Below, piece after piece: positions 22,986-30,620 of a DNA stretch of 42,869 nucleotides. Every line of letters begins with the position of its first letter. Within the stretch, counting starts at the first letter, position 1. The notes below the pieces were generated by a model. It had not been told where the DNA came from and did no database searches. It saw only the letters and a program-made list of their open reading frames with translations. This stretch comes from a virus: the IMG/VR virus record IMGVR_UViG_3300034198_027426, positions 1 through 42,869 of that record, one strand, 5' to 3'. The translations under genes and the position numbers were made by a program.

Positions 22986-25029
22986 CTCCCTGCGCGCCAG
23001 CTGCCGCGCTCATCTGGTCTGACTGCTGCCTCACCTGATTGAACGCCTCACCTTCACCCGGAGCCATCGGGTGCTGCGGCGTTGCCTGCGCGACGGTCGA
23101 GCGCACCCCAGCGGCGGGGTTCTGTCCCGGCGGGCCTGCCGGCGGCGAGCCGCCCGGCTTGGGCGGCGGGGCCTGACCGGGAGCGCCAGCGATGGGCATG
23201 CCGCCCTGCACCTGAGCCCCCATCTGGTCCGGACCCATCTGGCTGAGGACCGAGTCGAAGTCGCGGAAGCCCATGCCCTCCTTCGCGATGCGCGTGATGA
23301 GCTTGGTCGGGTCGTACTTGTACCCGAGCTGCATGAACATCGGCACCATCGGCTGCATCATCTGGAGCAGCTGCATCGCCTGCTGAGCGCGCTGCTGCTG
23401 GTTCATGCTCTGGCTGGAGGCCAGCCACTGGAAGCCGAACTGCCCGACGAGGTCCTCTGGCTTCACGATGATGAGCCCGCCCGCGGTCGCGAGCTGCAGG
23501 TCTTGGTCCTGGTACTGCTGACCGAGGCAGTGGGCCATCTCCATCAGCGGGATGAGCACGTCCAGCTCGATGTCTTCGACCTCGTCTTTCAGGTCGGTCG
23601 TGACGTTCTGCTGGAGAATCTGGCTGCCGGTCGCTGTCTTCGCCGCGCCGCCCGTGTTGTTCCCCTGCATGACCGGCGGCGTCCCGAGCAGGTCGTTCAG
23701 CTGGCTGCTCAGCATGTTCACCAGCTGCATGCCGTACTGCATCTGCTCGATGGGCGGGCGGTCGAACTTCACGCCCGTGCCAACGTCCGTCATGTACCAC
23801 GTGCGCCCAGGCTCCATCGGCTCCAGCGGACCGACCAGCATGTTCGGGTTCGCGAACACCATCGGGTTCAACCCGTAGCTCGCGTTGTCGTTCGTCTGAT
23901 TCATGAAGTCGTTGGCCAGCGCCTGCAGGCTCTTTGCCTGCCGACCCATGCCCGTGCCGTAGAAGCTGTCGGGCGTGTCGTTGGTGCGGCTGACGACGTA
24001 CGGCGCGTGCTGGAACCAGAACGGGTTCCGGCGGATGAGGATGGGGATGGAACCGGCGAGGATGACCTGCACCGGCACGTGGTCGCCCGGCGTCTCGTTC
24101 TCGCGGTACAGCGAGGTGGGCACGGGCATCGTGAAGTACGCCTCAGTGAGGAACGCCCAGTGCGCCTTGTCACCCATTGCGCGCGTGTCCGCGGCGATGC
24201 TCGGGTCGAGCTTGATGGAGTTCTGAATCTCCTGCATGTCGCCGTTGATGTTGTCCATCGGGTTACCCCAGATGGCCTGGTCCAGATTCTTCCAGCCCTG
24301 CAGCTTCCCGTACTCCATGATGGCCTGCTTGCTCATCTGGATGTCTTCGAAGACGAGCGTCGCTTCCTTGATGTCGTCGACCGTGGGCGGCCACATGTGC
24401 CACGAGAACATCGAGCGGGTCTTGAAGCGGCAGCCTTCCTTGCGTCGGTCGTACGCGCTGTAGTCCATGACGAGGTCGCCGATGGCCGGCAGCTTCGTGG
24501 TGCGCGCCTTCTTCTTGATGGCCTTGTCGTAGCCAATCTTCCCGACGCTGATGCCGTAGTTGTACAGCTGGCGGAGGAACGGCTTGATGGTGGTCCGCAC
24601 CTTCATCTGCTTCTCGAACTGGTACTGCATCCAGTTCTTCACCGCCTCGACCTGGTCCTCGTTCTGGTCCGGGTCGAGCGGCCGCACGTCCACGTACTCG
24701 TCGGTGGGGAAGAGCGCGCGGCTGATGTGGTTCACCCGCGTCTGATGCGCCCTCGCGTACAGCGGCAGGTAGCCGTTGCTCATGCCCTTGTACGTCTGGT
24801 TGCTGTCGTGCTCCAGCGTGGTCATCCGCAGGATGTCCTTCCACTCCTCGCGAATGGGCATGTCGGCGCTACGCGCGTAGCTGATGAGCTGCCAGATTTC
24901 GCGCATCACGTAGTCCTTCGCCTCAGGGTCGTCGGCGAAGTTGGTGATGGAGTCTGGCGCGGGGACGAGCTGGTTCGCTTCGTCCTTCTTGTCCAGCACA
25001 TGAATCGGCGTCGAGGGAATGTTGTTCAT
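22966..25029 (-). CDS. Portal protein
   Basis: 687 residues, typical for large podovirus portals. It has the N-terminal helical clip region, a central part with TNDTPDSFYGTGMGRQAKSL and SLQALANDFMNQTNDNAS (the conserved stem-type stretch), and a Gln/Met-rich helical C-terminus with a Pro/Gly-rich tail (about residues 610-687). It would form the dodecameric vertex for DNA entry and exit. Directly after terminase (ATGA overlap). The long disordered tail is a possible contact with scaffold or internal proteins. Confidence 0.88.
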   Translation of the reverse strand: MNNIPSTPIHVLDKKDEANQLVPAPDSITNFADDPEAKDYVMREIWQLISYARSADMPIREEWKDILRMTTLEHDSNQTYKGMSNGYLPLYARAHQTRVNHISRALFPTDEYVDVRPLDPDQNEDQVEAVKNWMQYQFEKQMKVRTTIKPFLRQLYNYGISVGKIGYDKAIKKKARTTKLPAIGDLVMDYSAYDRRKEGCRFKTRSMFSWHMWPPTVDDIKEATLVFEDIQMSKQAIMEYGKLQGWKNLDQAIWGNPMDNINGDMQEIQNSIKLDPSIAADTRAMGDKAHWAFLTEAYFTMPVPTSLYRENETPGDHVPVQVILAGSIPILIRRNPFWFQHAPYVVSRTNDTPDSFYGTGMGRQAKSLQALANDFMNQTNDNASYGLNPMVFANPNMLVGPLEPMEPGRTWYMTDVGTGVKFDRPPIEQMQYGMQLVNMLSSQLNDLLGTPPVMQGNNTGGAAKTATGSQILQQNVTTDLKDEVEDIELDVLIPLMEMAHCLGQQYQDQDLQLATAGGLIIVKPEDLVGQFGFQWLASSQSMNQQQRAQQAMQLLQMMQPMVPMFMQLGYKYDPTKLITRIAKEGMGFRDFDSVLSQMGPDQMGAQVQGGMPIAGAPGQAPPPKPGGSPPAGPPGQNPAAGVRSTVAQATPQHPMAPGEGEAFNQVRQQSDQMSAAAGAQGGGIGPR

Positions 25030-26480
25030 GACGCGGTCTTGCTCCAGTAGGCCACGCTGCTGGGCAGACCGTGGGTGGTTGTGATTGTGGTGCCGAACAG
25101 GTTGTAGACACCGTACCGCAAAGCGTCGATGAGGTGGTCATACAGACCCTTCATCGGTGTGACGCCGTCGTCCTTGTAGTGGTACCCGCCGGCCAGCCCA
25201 TCAATCAGCAGGCGGCAGCTGTCGTCAATCAAGACCGACGGCTGCCCCTCGTCCAGCATCTCGAACCGCTTCCGCAGCAGGTTCATCGAGATGTCGAAGG
25301 GCGTCTTCTGGTAGCGCACCAAGATGCCTGCCCGGTTGAGGATGGCCAGCATCTGGCCGGTGTCCTTGGTCTGCGCGACCGCGGGGTCGCCAAAGTCCAG
25401 GAAGCGGGTGGCGTTCGGGAACATCTCCGACGTCTTGCGGATGAGCAGGTCTGCGAAGGCCGAGCCCTCGACCTTGCTGCCCTTGTACTCAGCCAGAATC
25501 TCCATGCCGCCAGACTTCTTCACCTGGGCCCACAGACAGGCGGGGTGGTTGTACCCGAAGTCGAGGAAGCGGTAGAGCGTGCCGCCCTTGTACGTGAGGC
25601 CCTTTCGCACATGCGTCTCACGCCTGAACTGCTTGATGACTGGCTCGCCCGGGAACGTGCTGCCCCACACGCCCTCGACCAGCCGCTGCAGTAGGTCTGC
25701 CGGCAACGTGCTGGCCATGCTCTCGTAGTAGCCCTGCGGCAGGTTGCGGATGTTCTCCCGCGGCTTGGGGCGGAACAGATGAATGGTCGGCTCGGCCACC
25801 TGCTCGCCGTTCTCATCCATGCCGGTGCATTGCTTGTACAGCCAGTGGCTGGTGGCCGGTGGGTTGAAGGCGAGCCCGATGTGGTAGTTCTTGTCTGGGT
25901 ACCCAGGCCACGGCTTGTGACGAAGGCGGCCCTTCAGCTGCTGGAAGTAGTGCTCCTCGACCTCGTCCGCCTCGTCGATGAAGCCGCCGTTGAACTCGTA
26001 CGAGCCGACGTTGTCCGTCAGACCCATGAACGTAATCTCGCTCGGCTCTGCTTCCGCGGCCCCGTCGCCAATCTGCGTCATCGGCTTGAGCCACCACTTC
26101 ATCGGCGGGTTCTTGCTGCGGTCGATGAGTGTGCCATTGGGCAGGCGGCTGAGCACATCGGTGGCCGTGCGTACGGTGGTGTCGAGCAGGTCGTTGTAGT
26201 TCTTGCGCGCGATGAACCACTTGGTGCCCGGCATCATGAGCGCGCGGAAGATGATGTCCAGCACGCCGGTCGTGGTCTTCGCGCAGCCGGCCGGCCCCAT
26301 GTACCCCTTGTAGCGTTCGTCGCTCAGGATGTACGCGAGCTGCGTTGGGTTGACCTCTCGCTGCTCTGGCGGCCGGTCGTCAGCCATCAGCTTGAGCAGG
26401 TCCTCGATGGAGTTCAGCTCGATGATTCCGGCCTTGCGCTTGGCCTTCTCCTGCCACCGTTCGACGTTCGTCTTCCTCAT
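25026..26480 (-). CDS. terL: Terminase large subunit
   Basis: 484 residues. The ATPase domain has Walker A GPAGCAKT (62-69) and Walker B GGFIDEADE (165-173; D169, E170). The C-terminal RNase H-like nuclease has Asp residues in FLDFGYN (D307), FLDFGDPA (D362) and LYDHLIDALRYG (D448, D452). It packages DNA into the procapsid and cuts the concatemer. It starts inside the stop of the upstream small-terminase-like gene (ATGA). All key residues are present. Confidence 0.95.
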   Translation of the reverse strand: MRKTNVERWQEKAKRKAGIIELNSIEDLLKLMADDRPPEQREVNPTQLAYILSDERYKGYMGPAGCAKTTTGVLDIIFRALMMPGTKWFIARKNYNDLLDTTVRTATDVLSRLPNGTLIDRSKNPPMKWWLKPMTQIGDGAAEAEPSEITFMGLTDNVGSYEFNGGFIDEADEVEEHYFQQLKGRLRHKPWPGYPDKNYHIGLAFNPPATSHWLYKQCTGMDENGEQVAEPTIHLFRPKPRENIRNLPQGYYESMASTLPADLLQRLVEGVWGSTFPGEPVIKQFRRETHVRKGLTYKGGTLYRFLDFGYNHPACLWAQVKKSGGMEILAEYKGSKVEGSAFADLLIRKTSEMFPNATRFLDFGDPAVAQTKDTGQMLAILNRAGILVRYQKTPFDISMNLLRKRFEMLDEGQPSVLIDDSCRLLIDGLAGGYHYKDDGVTPMKGLYDHLIDALRYGVYNLFGTTITTTHGLPSSVAYWSKTAS

Positions 26481-27001
26481 TCGCCCTTCTTCACGGCGTC
26501 AACCGTGCGTTGGAGGAATGGAATCTTGGACATGTCGCCAGCCAGGTTGACGATGATGGTCGAGCCGGTCGCGTTGTTCGCTTCCTTCTTGGCCATGCCG
26601 TTGGCGTTGAGCACGCGATCCACAGCGTCTGCCCGCTGGCGCTCGGTGCCGTACCGCAACTGATGCTGCAGCTCAGCCACCGCTTCGGGCAGCAGCTCGG
26701 CCAGCTTCTTCTGAGCCCAGGCCGCAGCCTCATCAGCGCCCAGGTTGGCCGGCACGCCCGCGGCTCGGACACGCTGCAGGAATAGCGCGTGGGCCGCGGT
26801 GAGCGTGTCGTCGTCGTCGGCAGCCTTCGGGCTTGTGGCTCGGTCGGTCGCCAGCTTGGGTGGCGGCTCGTACTTCTTCTTGCCCTTCTTCGGTGGCAGC
26901 GGCTTGCCCAGCGGCGGCAGCGCCTTCTCGCCGCACACCAGCTGCGTGCATTTCCGCGACTCCCAGGCAGTGCCGACGTCGTGTCCGTTAGGGCACTTCA
27001 T
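26477..27001 (-). CDS. Small terminase-like protein with zinc-binding N-terminus
   Basis: 174 residues. The N-terminus has C3, H7, C18 and C23, a zinc-ribbon-like arrangement. A Lys/Pro-rich linker follows, then a helical domain with LAELLPEAVAELQHQLRYG and RADAVDRVLNANG, the helix pattern seen in TerS oligomerisation domains. It is coupled to terL by a 4-nt overlap, the usual place for the small subunit, which recognises the packaging site. It overlaps the HTH gene by 14 nt. The call is by position and pattern. Confidence 0.65.
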   Translation of the reverse strand: MKCPNGHDVGTAWESRKCTQLVCGEKALPPLGKPLPPKKGKKKYEPPPKLATDRATSPKAADDDDTLTAAHALFLQRVRAAGVPANLGADEAAAWAQKKLAELLPEAVAELQHQLRYGTERQRADAVDRVLNANGMAKKEANNATGSTIIVNLAGDMSKIPFLQRTVDAVKKGE

Positions 27002-27464
27002 CGAGCACCTTGGGGTCGGCCTTCACAATCTCCAGCCACTCCGCGAAGAGCTGCTGCATGCGACGCTTCACATCTTGGTGAACGAAGAAGCCAGCCCCGA
27101 AGGGTCGACGCTCCATCCAGTTCTGCATCGCCACGCCTTGCCGCTCGGTGGCCATGGTCAGCTCTGCGCGGACCGCGGGGTGCTTGGCCCAGTCCGCCTG
27201 CGTGAAGCCACCGCTGGTCGCCTGCTCGATGACGATGCTCTCCCACATGTACACCGGGTGGGTGCCGGCGCGGAGCGTCATCAGCCTGTAGGGGCGAATG
27301 CCTGTGCGGATGGCCAGCTCGCGGAGGTCGATGTTGTTCGCCTCCAGCCACTCAGCGAAGTTGTTCGGGATGGTGGCCAGGTCGACGACTCGGATGTGGT
27401 GCCGTCGCTCTGCGACGTGCTTCCCAATCTTGTCTCGCTTGGAACGACGGCGGCCCAGCTCCAT
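26988..27464 (-). CDS. Cro/CI-like helix-turn-helix protein in terminase operon
   Basis: 158 residues. After a very basic N-terminus (RRRSKRDK) comes FAEWLEANNIDLRELAIRTG, then RLMTLRAGTHPV and IEQATSGGFTQADW, matching the XRE/Cro-CI/YdaS pattern with a recognition helix and the typical IE-AT-G tail. It may be a repressor, or the DNA-binding half of the small terminase. The ATG at 27464 has no Shine-Dalgarno and sits within a few bases of the expected start point of the promoter at 27472-27501, so the mRNA may be leaderless. A dyad overlaps that promoter. Confidence 0.75.
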   Translation of the reverse strand: MELGRRRSKRDKIGKHVAERRHHIRVVDLATIPNNFAEWLEANNIDLRELAIRTGIRPYRLMTLRAGTHPVYMWESIVIEQATSGGFTQADWAKHPAVRAELTMATERQGVAMQNWMERRPFGAGFFVHQDVKRRMQQLFAEWLEIVKADPKVLDEVP

Positions 27465-27471
27465 GCCGCCG

Positions 27472-27501
27472 GTTGTATTGGCTTGGCAAGCGATATGTCA
27501 A
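27472..27501 (-). promoter_or_regulatory. Promoter of the HTH gene
   Basis: Minus strand TTGACA (27496-27501), 18 bases, then TACAAC (27472-27477). The expected transcription start is near 27465, almost at the ATG (27464). The -35 lies in the spacer of a perfect dyad, so a bound protein would block it. Confidence 0.55.
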
Positions 27502-27515
27502 ATCCGCTTGCCAAG
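27482..27515. promoter_or_regulatory. Perfect dyad over the HTH promoter (operator candidate)
   Basis: CTTGGCAAGCG (27482-27492) and its exact reverse complement (27505-27515) with a 12-nt spacer holding the -35. The centres of the arms are about 23 bp apart. It could bind the adjacent HTH protein, giving autoregulation; it could also fold as a hairpin after the HNH gene. No T-tract follows, so a terminator is less likely. Confidence 0.6.
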
Positions 27516-27526
27516 GTACAAGCCGC

Positions 27527-27889
27527 TCAGCTCCTGCCAGACCAGCTGCGGCGTGGCCGCAACACAGCCGCCGGGGCCGACCCACCGCCGTTCCCATCCT
27601 TGATGAGTTCGAGGTCGGCCACAGCCTTCATCTCCTCGGTGAAGTCGAGGTGGTCGGGGTTGACGCAGTTGATGACGTGGCAGGTGTGCTTCAGCTTCTC
27701 ACCGGTTGGCAGCTCCTCATTGCCGGCGATGACCCAGGCGACCATGTCCGCCCAGTACCGCTCGAACCGCAGCGTGAAGAACTTGGGGTAGCCCTTCTTC
27801 GTGCTGGGGCCGCGCCACAGGTGGCAGCCGGACTTGTGCTCGAAAACGAACGTGTGGAACTTCTCGACATCTGCGTCGGTCAGCTTCAT
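27527..27889 (-). CDS. HNH endonuclease
   Basis: 120 residues. CHLWRGPSTKKGYPKFF is the first strand pair, and LKHTCHVINCVNPDHL holds the HNH His, Asn and metal-binding Cys/His pattern of small phage HNH nucleases. Residues 100-120 are a basic proline-containing tail. GGGAGG lies eight bases before the ATG. HNH nucleases near terminases can help packaging cleavage or be mobile homing enzymes. First gene of the leftward block, after a roughly 150-nt 5' leader. Confidence 0.82.
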   Translation of the reverse strand: MKLTDADVEKFHTFVFEHKSGCHLWRGPSTKKGYPKFFTLRFERYWADMVAWVIAGNEELPTGEKLKHTCHVINCVNPDHLDFTEEMKAVADLELIKDGNGGGSAPAAVLRPRRSWSGRS

Positions 27890-27978
27890 GTGTGTATCCT
27901 CCCTACTGCGCCTTACTTCTTACTACTCCAATTCCCGGCTGCTGTGGGTCGTACAGCGCGATGACAGTCAGTCACGCA

Positions 27979-28003
27979 GGGAATTTTCTCCCAGAAAATT
28001 CCC
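27979..28003. promoter_or_regulatory. Long palindrome in leftward 5' leader
   Basis: GGGAATTTTCT (27979-27989) is followed by three bases and its exact complement (27993-28003). Flanking ACGCA and TGCGT can extend the stem past a two-base bulge. It lies in the 5' leader expected from the promoter at 28046-28074. No T-tract follows, so it is more likely an operator or RNA control element than a terminator. Confidence 0.6.
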
Positions 28004-28045
28004 ACTGCGTTTGGGACTCCGTGGGAATCTCTGTGTGCTGAGTCG

Positions 28046-28074
28046 CTTGTACGCCCACCAGCCAGCCTTGTCAA
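28046..28074 (-). promoter_or_regulatory. Leftward promoter for packaging block
   Basis: Minus strand TTGACA (28069-28074), 17 bases, TACAAG (28046-28051): a perfect -35 and a 4/6 -10. It overlaps an AT-rich stretch. The next leftward gene, the HNH nuclease, begins about 150 bases on. Confidence 0.6.
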
Positions 28075-28238
28075 CTTTTAACAAATCCAACAGGTTAGCA
28101 GCAGCCAGGCACCAACCTCAGACCCAGAATCTAACCTCGCCAAAGGACTGGGCCGGAGGCCCGGGCCGCGGGGCTCCACCTCTAACCCCTTAGCAACACT
28201 AGGTCAGCCGACGACCTAACGACCTATGGCATTGGTGT

Positions 28239-28261
28239 CATGTAGGACAAATACCTACATG
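28239..28261. promoter_or_regulatory. Perfect dyad in control region
   Basis: CATGTAGG (28239-28246) and its reverse complement (28254-28261) around ACAAATA. The 8-bp arms and 7-nt spacer suit a dimeric regulator. No gene within 400 bases on the right, so its target is unclear. Confidence 0.45.
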
Positions 28262-28370
28262 CTGAAAAAGGGTTAGTGCCGGGGAGTCAGTACGAATATC
28301 CCCCACCCCACCCCAGGGGTCGGTAGGGCCGGGGTCCCTCTTGGCCGGACTGTCTGTACCCTGTTGCTGA

Positions 28371-28505
28371 GTACAAGCTGTGGCCCAGAAGTACAGACTG
28401 CCGTGGCTAGCGTACAGACCGAGTACAGCTAGCTGACGACGTGCCGCAGTGGGGTCGACTGTCCACCACACATGCGGCGTACAAACCACACGGCCGTAGA
28501 GTACA
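28371..28505 (+). repeat. Phased GTACA repeat array (iteron-like)
   Basis: GTACA followed by A or G occurs in direct orientation at 28371, 28391, 28412, 28423, 28479 and 28501. Spacings are 20, 21, 11, 56 and 22 bases, mostly one or two helical turns. Longer units recur: GAGTACARCTAG at 28421 and 28499, and GCGTACARACC at 28410 and 28477. Three further GTACA boxes (27951, and inverted at 28049 and 28355) lie nearby. It could be a regulator array or replication iterons; some boxes could also serve as -10 elements. Confidence 0.5.
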
Positions 28506-28528
28506 ACTAGGCCATGACACTGGTGTCG

Positions 28529-28556
28529 TTGACGAACAGTCGCCTAGACCTAAGAA
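28529..28556 (+). promoter_or_regulatory. Candidate rightward early promoter
   Basis: TTGACG (28529-28534), 16 bases, TAAGAA (28551-28556). The -10 is poor (3/6), so it would need help from an activator; the GTACA array lies just upstream. About 115 bases before the first rightward gene. Confidence 0.3.
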
Positions 28557-28671
28557 AGAGTCGTTTCGACCTGTAGCCTGGTTTCGAGACCTTGCGATTT
28601 TGGCACGCACACTGCAGTAGCCGCCGGGTGCCGCACCGCAGGTCACTCGCTGTCCTCGAAAGGCTTCACCC

Positions 28672-28857
28672 ATGACTGCCCCTGTCTCGAACTGGCCCAC
28701 TGTCGCTGAAATCGCCGCCTCCCTCGCCGCTTGCCGCGCCTCCCAGCTTGCCAACCCCGAGACTGTCACTGTCCGCGTAGACGGTGGTTGGACCGCGACC
28801 GTCAGCATCGACGGGCGTACGCTGGTCACTGTCGGTCACGCCGTGGTGTCACGATGA
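28672..28857 (+). CDS. Small early hypothetical protein (61 aa)
   Basis: The first rightward gene. 61 residues with a helical N-terminus (VAEIAASLAACRASQLA) and a beta-rich second half (VTVRVDGGWTATVSIDGRTL). No recognised family. A leader with GAAAGG before CACCCATGAC is shared with the DUF932 gene. Its stop overlaps the next ATG (ATGA). Early position suggests a host-takeover or regulatory role. Confidence 0.62.
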   Translation: MTAPVSNWPTVAEIAASLAACRASQLANPETVTVRVDGGWTATVSIDGRTLVTVGHAVVSR

Positions 28858-29120
28858 GCACCTACTCCAGGGTTCGCGCGGAGCGCCTGCAGCCCGGCTT
28901 CAAGGTGTGTCTGTCCGCTCCCGGTCCGTCGTTCAACGTCATTGACGCTTACCCGGTCATGGGTGGCCACACGGCTGTAGTTCTGGCCATTCCTGAGGGC
29001 GGGCGGTTCGTACCGATGGCGCTTCATGCTCCCTCGACGTTCATGTTCGATTGCCTCGAATTCGCCTGCCTGCTCTGCGGCCAACACATTCGAGAGGGAG
29101 AACGCTGCAACTGTACGTGA
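28854..29120 (+). CDS. Early hypothetical protein with C-terminal Cys cluster
   Basis: 88 residues from the ATG at 28854, coupled to the previous gene by ATGA. It is beta-rich (LQPGFKVCLSAPG, then HTAVVLAIPEGGRFVPM) and ends in CLLCGQHIREGERCNC, a C-x2-C and C-x-C cluster likely to bind zinc. The family is not recognised. A tight early pair with the 61-residue gene suggests joint function soon after infection. Confidence 0.65.
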   Translation: MSTYSRVRAERLQPGFKVCLSAPGPSFNVIDAYPVMGGHTAVVLAIPEGGRFVPMALHAPSTFMFDCLEFACLLCGQHIREGERCNCT

Positions 29121-29144
29121 GCCGTGACGCGTTGATCGGGCCGC

Positions 29145-29172
29145 GTGACTTGCCCGGTCACCATGCAACACG
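29145..29172 (+). promoter_or_regulatory. Candidate promoter of the DUF932 gene
   Basis: GTGACT (29145-29150), 16 bases, AACACG (29167-29172), then TAGCAC. It is weak on its own but mirrors the promoter at 30560-30587 in spacing and in the following TAGCAC and CTCGC-GT leader. Confidence 0.35.
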
Positions 29173-29205
29173 TAGCACCCCTCGCAGTCTCGAAAGGTCG
29201 CACCC

Positions 29206-30498
29206 ATGACGACACTTCCCGCCGTTCCCCAGTTCAAGTCAGACGTTCCCGCGCTGGACACCAAACCGCGCAAGCCGGCCGTCCCCACCTACTTCGACCA
29301 GAACGGCCAGACCTTCGGTCATGACGCGATTCTGCAGACTGATGAGCGCGCTAGGTTCCGCGCCGCGCCTGACGCCCTCTGGCGTGACGTGCTCGCCCAG
29401 TGGCAGACCGGCATTCAGAACGAGTCGCTGGTCGACGTCAGCGTGAGTCACTTCCGCACGCCAACCACCCTCTCGCCGCTGGGCATGCAGCTTCGGCCGG
29501 GTGACGGTGCGCTGATTCGCACGGTCGGCGGGCAAGCCCTCGCGTTCCAGCCGTCGGCATGGGGCCAGCTGTGCTCGCTCCTCATGGTCGAACAGGGCGT
29601 GCCCCGCTTCGCTGAAAGCCTCGCATGGCTGTCGCCTCCGGTCCGCGCCATCGCCTTCGGTGATATGCGCGACCGTTCGCGGCGCATCGAAGGGGTCAAC
29701 CGGCCGCTCGTGCTTCGGTCGCACGTCGACGGCCGCACGGGTCTTCGGGCGCTCCGCGCAGTGCTCAGCGGAACGCACAGCGGGGTTCACTTCGACGACT
29801 TGGCGCTCGCTCACGCGCTGGGGTCGATTCTCCGCCCCGATGCCCCGGCGTACGTCAGCCGTGGGGTCACCGAAACCTACGGGTTCGCGGTGCTGAACAC
29901 GGCCGGGAACGGCGCGCCCGGGGAAGTCAGCCCGACCCTGACGTGGGGCAACTCGGAGACTGGGGCGGGTTCGCTGCGCTTCGGTGGCGGTCTGTTCATT
30001 CGAGCCGTGGGCCAGTCGCTCCGCTTCGCTGGGGTGGAACGGGCGGTCACTGTGGCCAGCGCAAGCGCGAACACCCGGCGTCGTCACACCCTGCCTCGGG
30101 TCAACGTGAGCGAGTCCTACCGCGCCGAGGAGGCACAGCGGCGCATGCGTGCCGACATCGGGAACGCAACCCGCGGGGCCATCGAACTGGCCACGAAATG
30201 GGGCGACGCCCTGCGGTCGTTCCCTGAGGGGTTCGACGTCGCGGTACGCCCCACCGACCTGCAGGTAGCCGCGGCCGTCGCCATGGACGCAATCACCGAA
30301 CGGTCCAGCGACTTGGACGCGGAGACCATCGGAAACCTGGAACGCGTGCTGAGCGCTGAGAACGGCCTGAAAGGCCTGCCATGGTTGTCGGCCGCGTACG
30401 TGGCGGCCGCCTTCGCACTGGTGGCCAGCGAAGCAACCACCGTGGCCAAGGGTGTGGCCCTGCAGGAAATCGCAGGTTCATGGGTGACCGGCTGGTGA
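29206..30498 (+). CDS. DUF932-like phage protein
   Basis: 430 residues. LRALRAVLSGTHSGVHFDDL and WGNSETGAGSLRFGGGLFI match the two best-known segments of DUF932 proteins of phages and plasmids (the usual RAFLS and NSEVGAGAL regions). The C-terminus is helical. The family's biochemical role is not settled; it often lies in early or mobile-element regions. It has its own leader and is followed by a strong hairpin (30514-30538), so it may be a separate, highly expressed early unit. Confidence 0.75.
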   Translation: MTTLPAVPQFKSDVPALDTKPRKPAVPTYFDQNGQTFGHDAILQTDERARFRAAPDALWRDVLAQWQTGIQNESLVDVSVSHFRTPTTLSPLGMQLRPGDGALIRTVGGQALAFQPSAWGQLCSLLMVEQGVPRFAESLAWLSPPVRAIAFGDMRDRSRRIEGVNRPLVLRSHVDGRTGLRALRAVLSGTHSGVHFDDLALAHALGSILRPDAPAYVSRGVTETYGFAVLNTAGNGAPGEVSPTLTWGNSETGAGSLRFGGGLFIRAVGQSLRFAGVERAVTVASASANTRRRHTLPRVNVSESYRAEEAQRRMRADIGNATRGAIELATKWGDALRSFPEGFDVAVRPTDLQVAAAVAMDAITERSSDLDAETIGNLERVLSAENGLKGLPWLSAAYVAAAFALVASEATTVAKGVALQEIAGSWVTGW

Positions 30499-30513
30499 CT
30501 CGCAGGCTGCATG

Positions 30514-30538
30514 GATACCCCAGCGAAACTGGGGTATC
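30514..30538 (+). terminator. Hairpin after the DUF932 gene
   Basis: GATACCCCAG (30514-30523) pairs perfectly with 30529-30538 around the loop CGAAA, 15 bases after the DUF932 stop; TGTTG follows. Stem strength and position suit a terminator, though the T-run is poor. Confidence 0.65.
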
Positions 30539-30559
30539 TGTTGCGGCGTACGATTCATG

Positions 30560-30587
30560 TTGACGTGAGGTACAGACCGCGTATACG
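30560..30587 (+). promoter_or_regulatory. Promoter of the Gp88-like gene and early operon
   Basis: TTGACG (30560-30565), 16 bases, TATACG (30582-30587). The spacer carries a GTACAGACCG box identical to one in the control-region array (28412). It probably drives the long rightward operon. Confidence 0.6.
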
Positions 30588-30620
30588 TAGCACACAACTC
30601 GCCGTAGGGAGGTAGCACCC

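Larger units (their letters stand above)
27890..28671. other. Divergent non-coding control region (possible origin)
   Basis: A 782-base gap between the two gene blocks. Open frames here (for example 28238-28489 minus) look non-coding. It holds a leftward promoter (28046-28074), a long palindrome (27979-28003), a second dyad (28239-28261), repeated GTACA boxes (27951-28505) and scattered CTAACC/GGTTAG hexamers (28093, 28131, 28182, 28271, with a CCTAAC at 28215). An AT-rich patch near 28070-28090 stands out in a GC-rich genome. It may carry both early promoters and a replication origin; no origin protein was identified. Confidence 0.7.

Noticed and set aside
20370-25050. Long plus-strand frames opposite capsid, scaffold and portal
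   Set aside because: Antisense to confidently identified genes, with biased composition and no start signals.
27527-27889. HNH gene inside an intron or inserted in terminase
   Set aside because: The gene stands alone upstream of the HTH and terminase genes, with its own ribosome site; terL is intact.
28238-28829. Leftward open frames at 28238-28489 and 28407-28829 in the control region
   Set aside because: Odd composition (many Cys, Ser, Arg, Trp), no ribosome site, and they run across the GTACA array and the first rightward gene in antisense.
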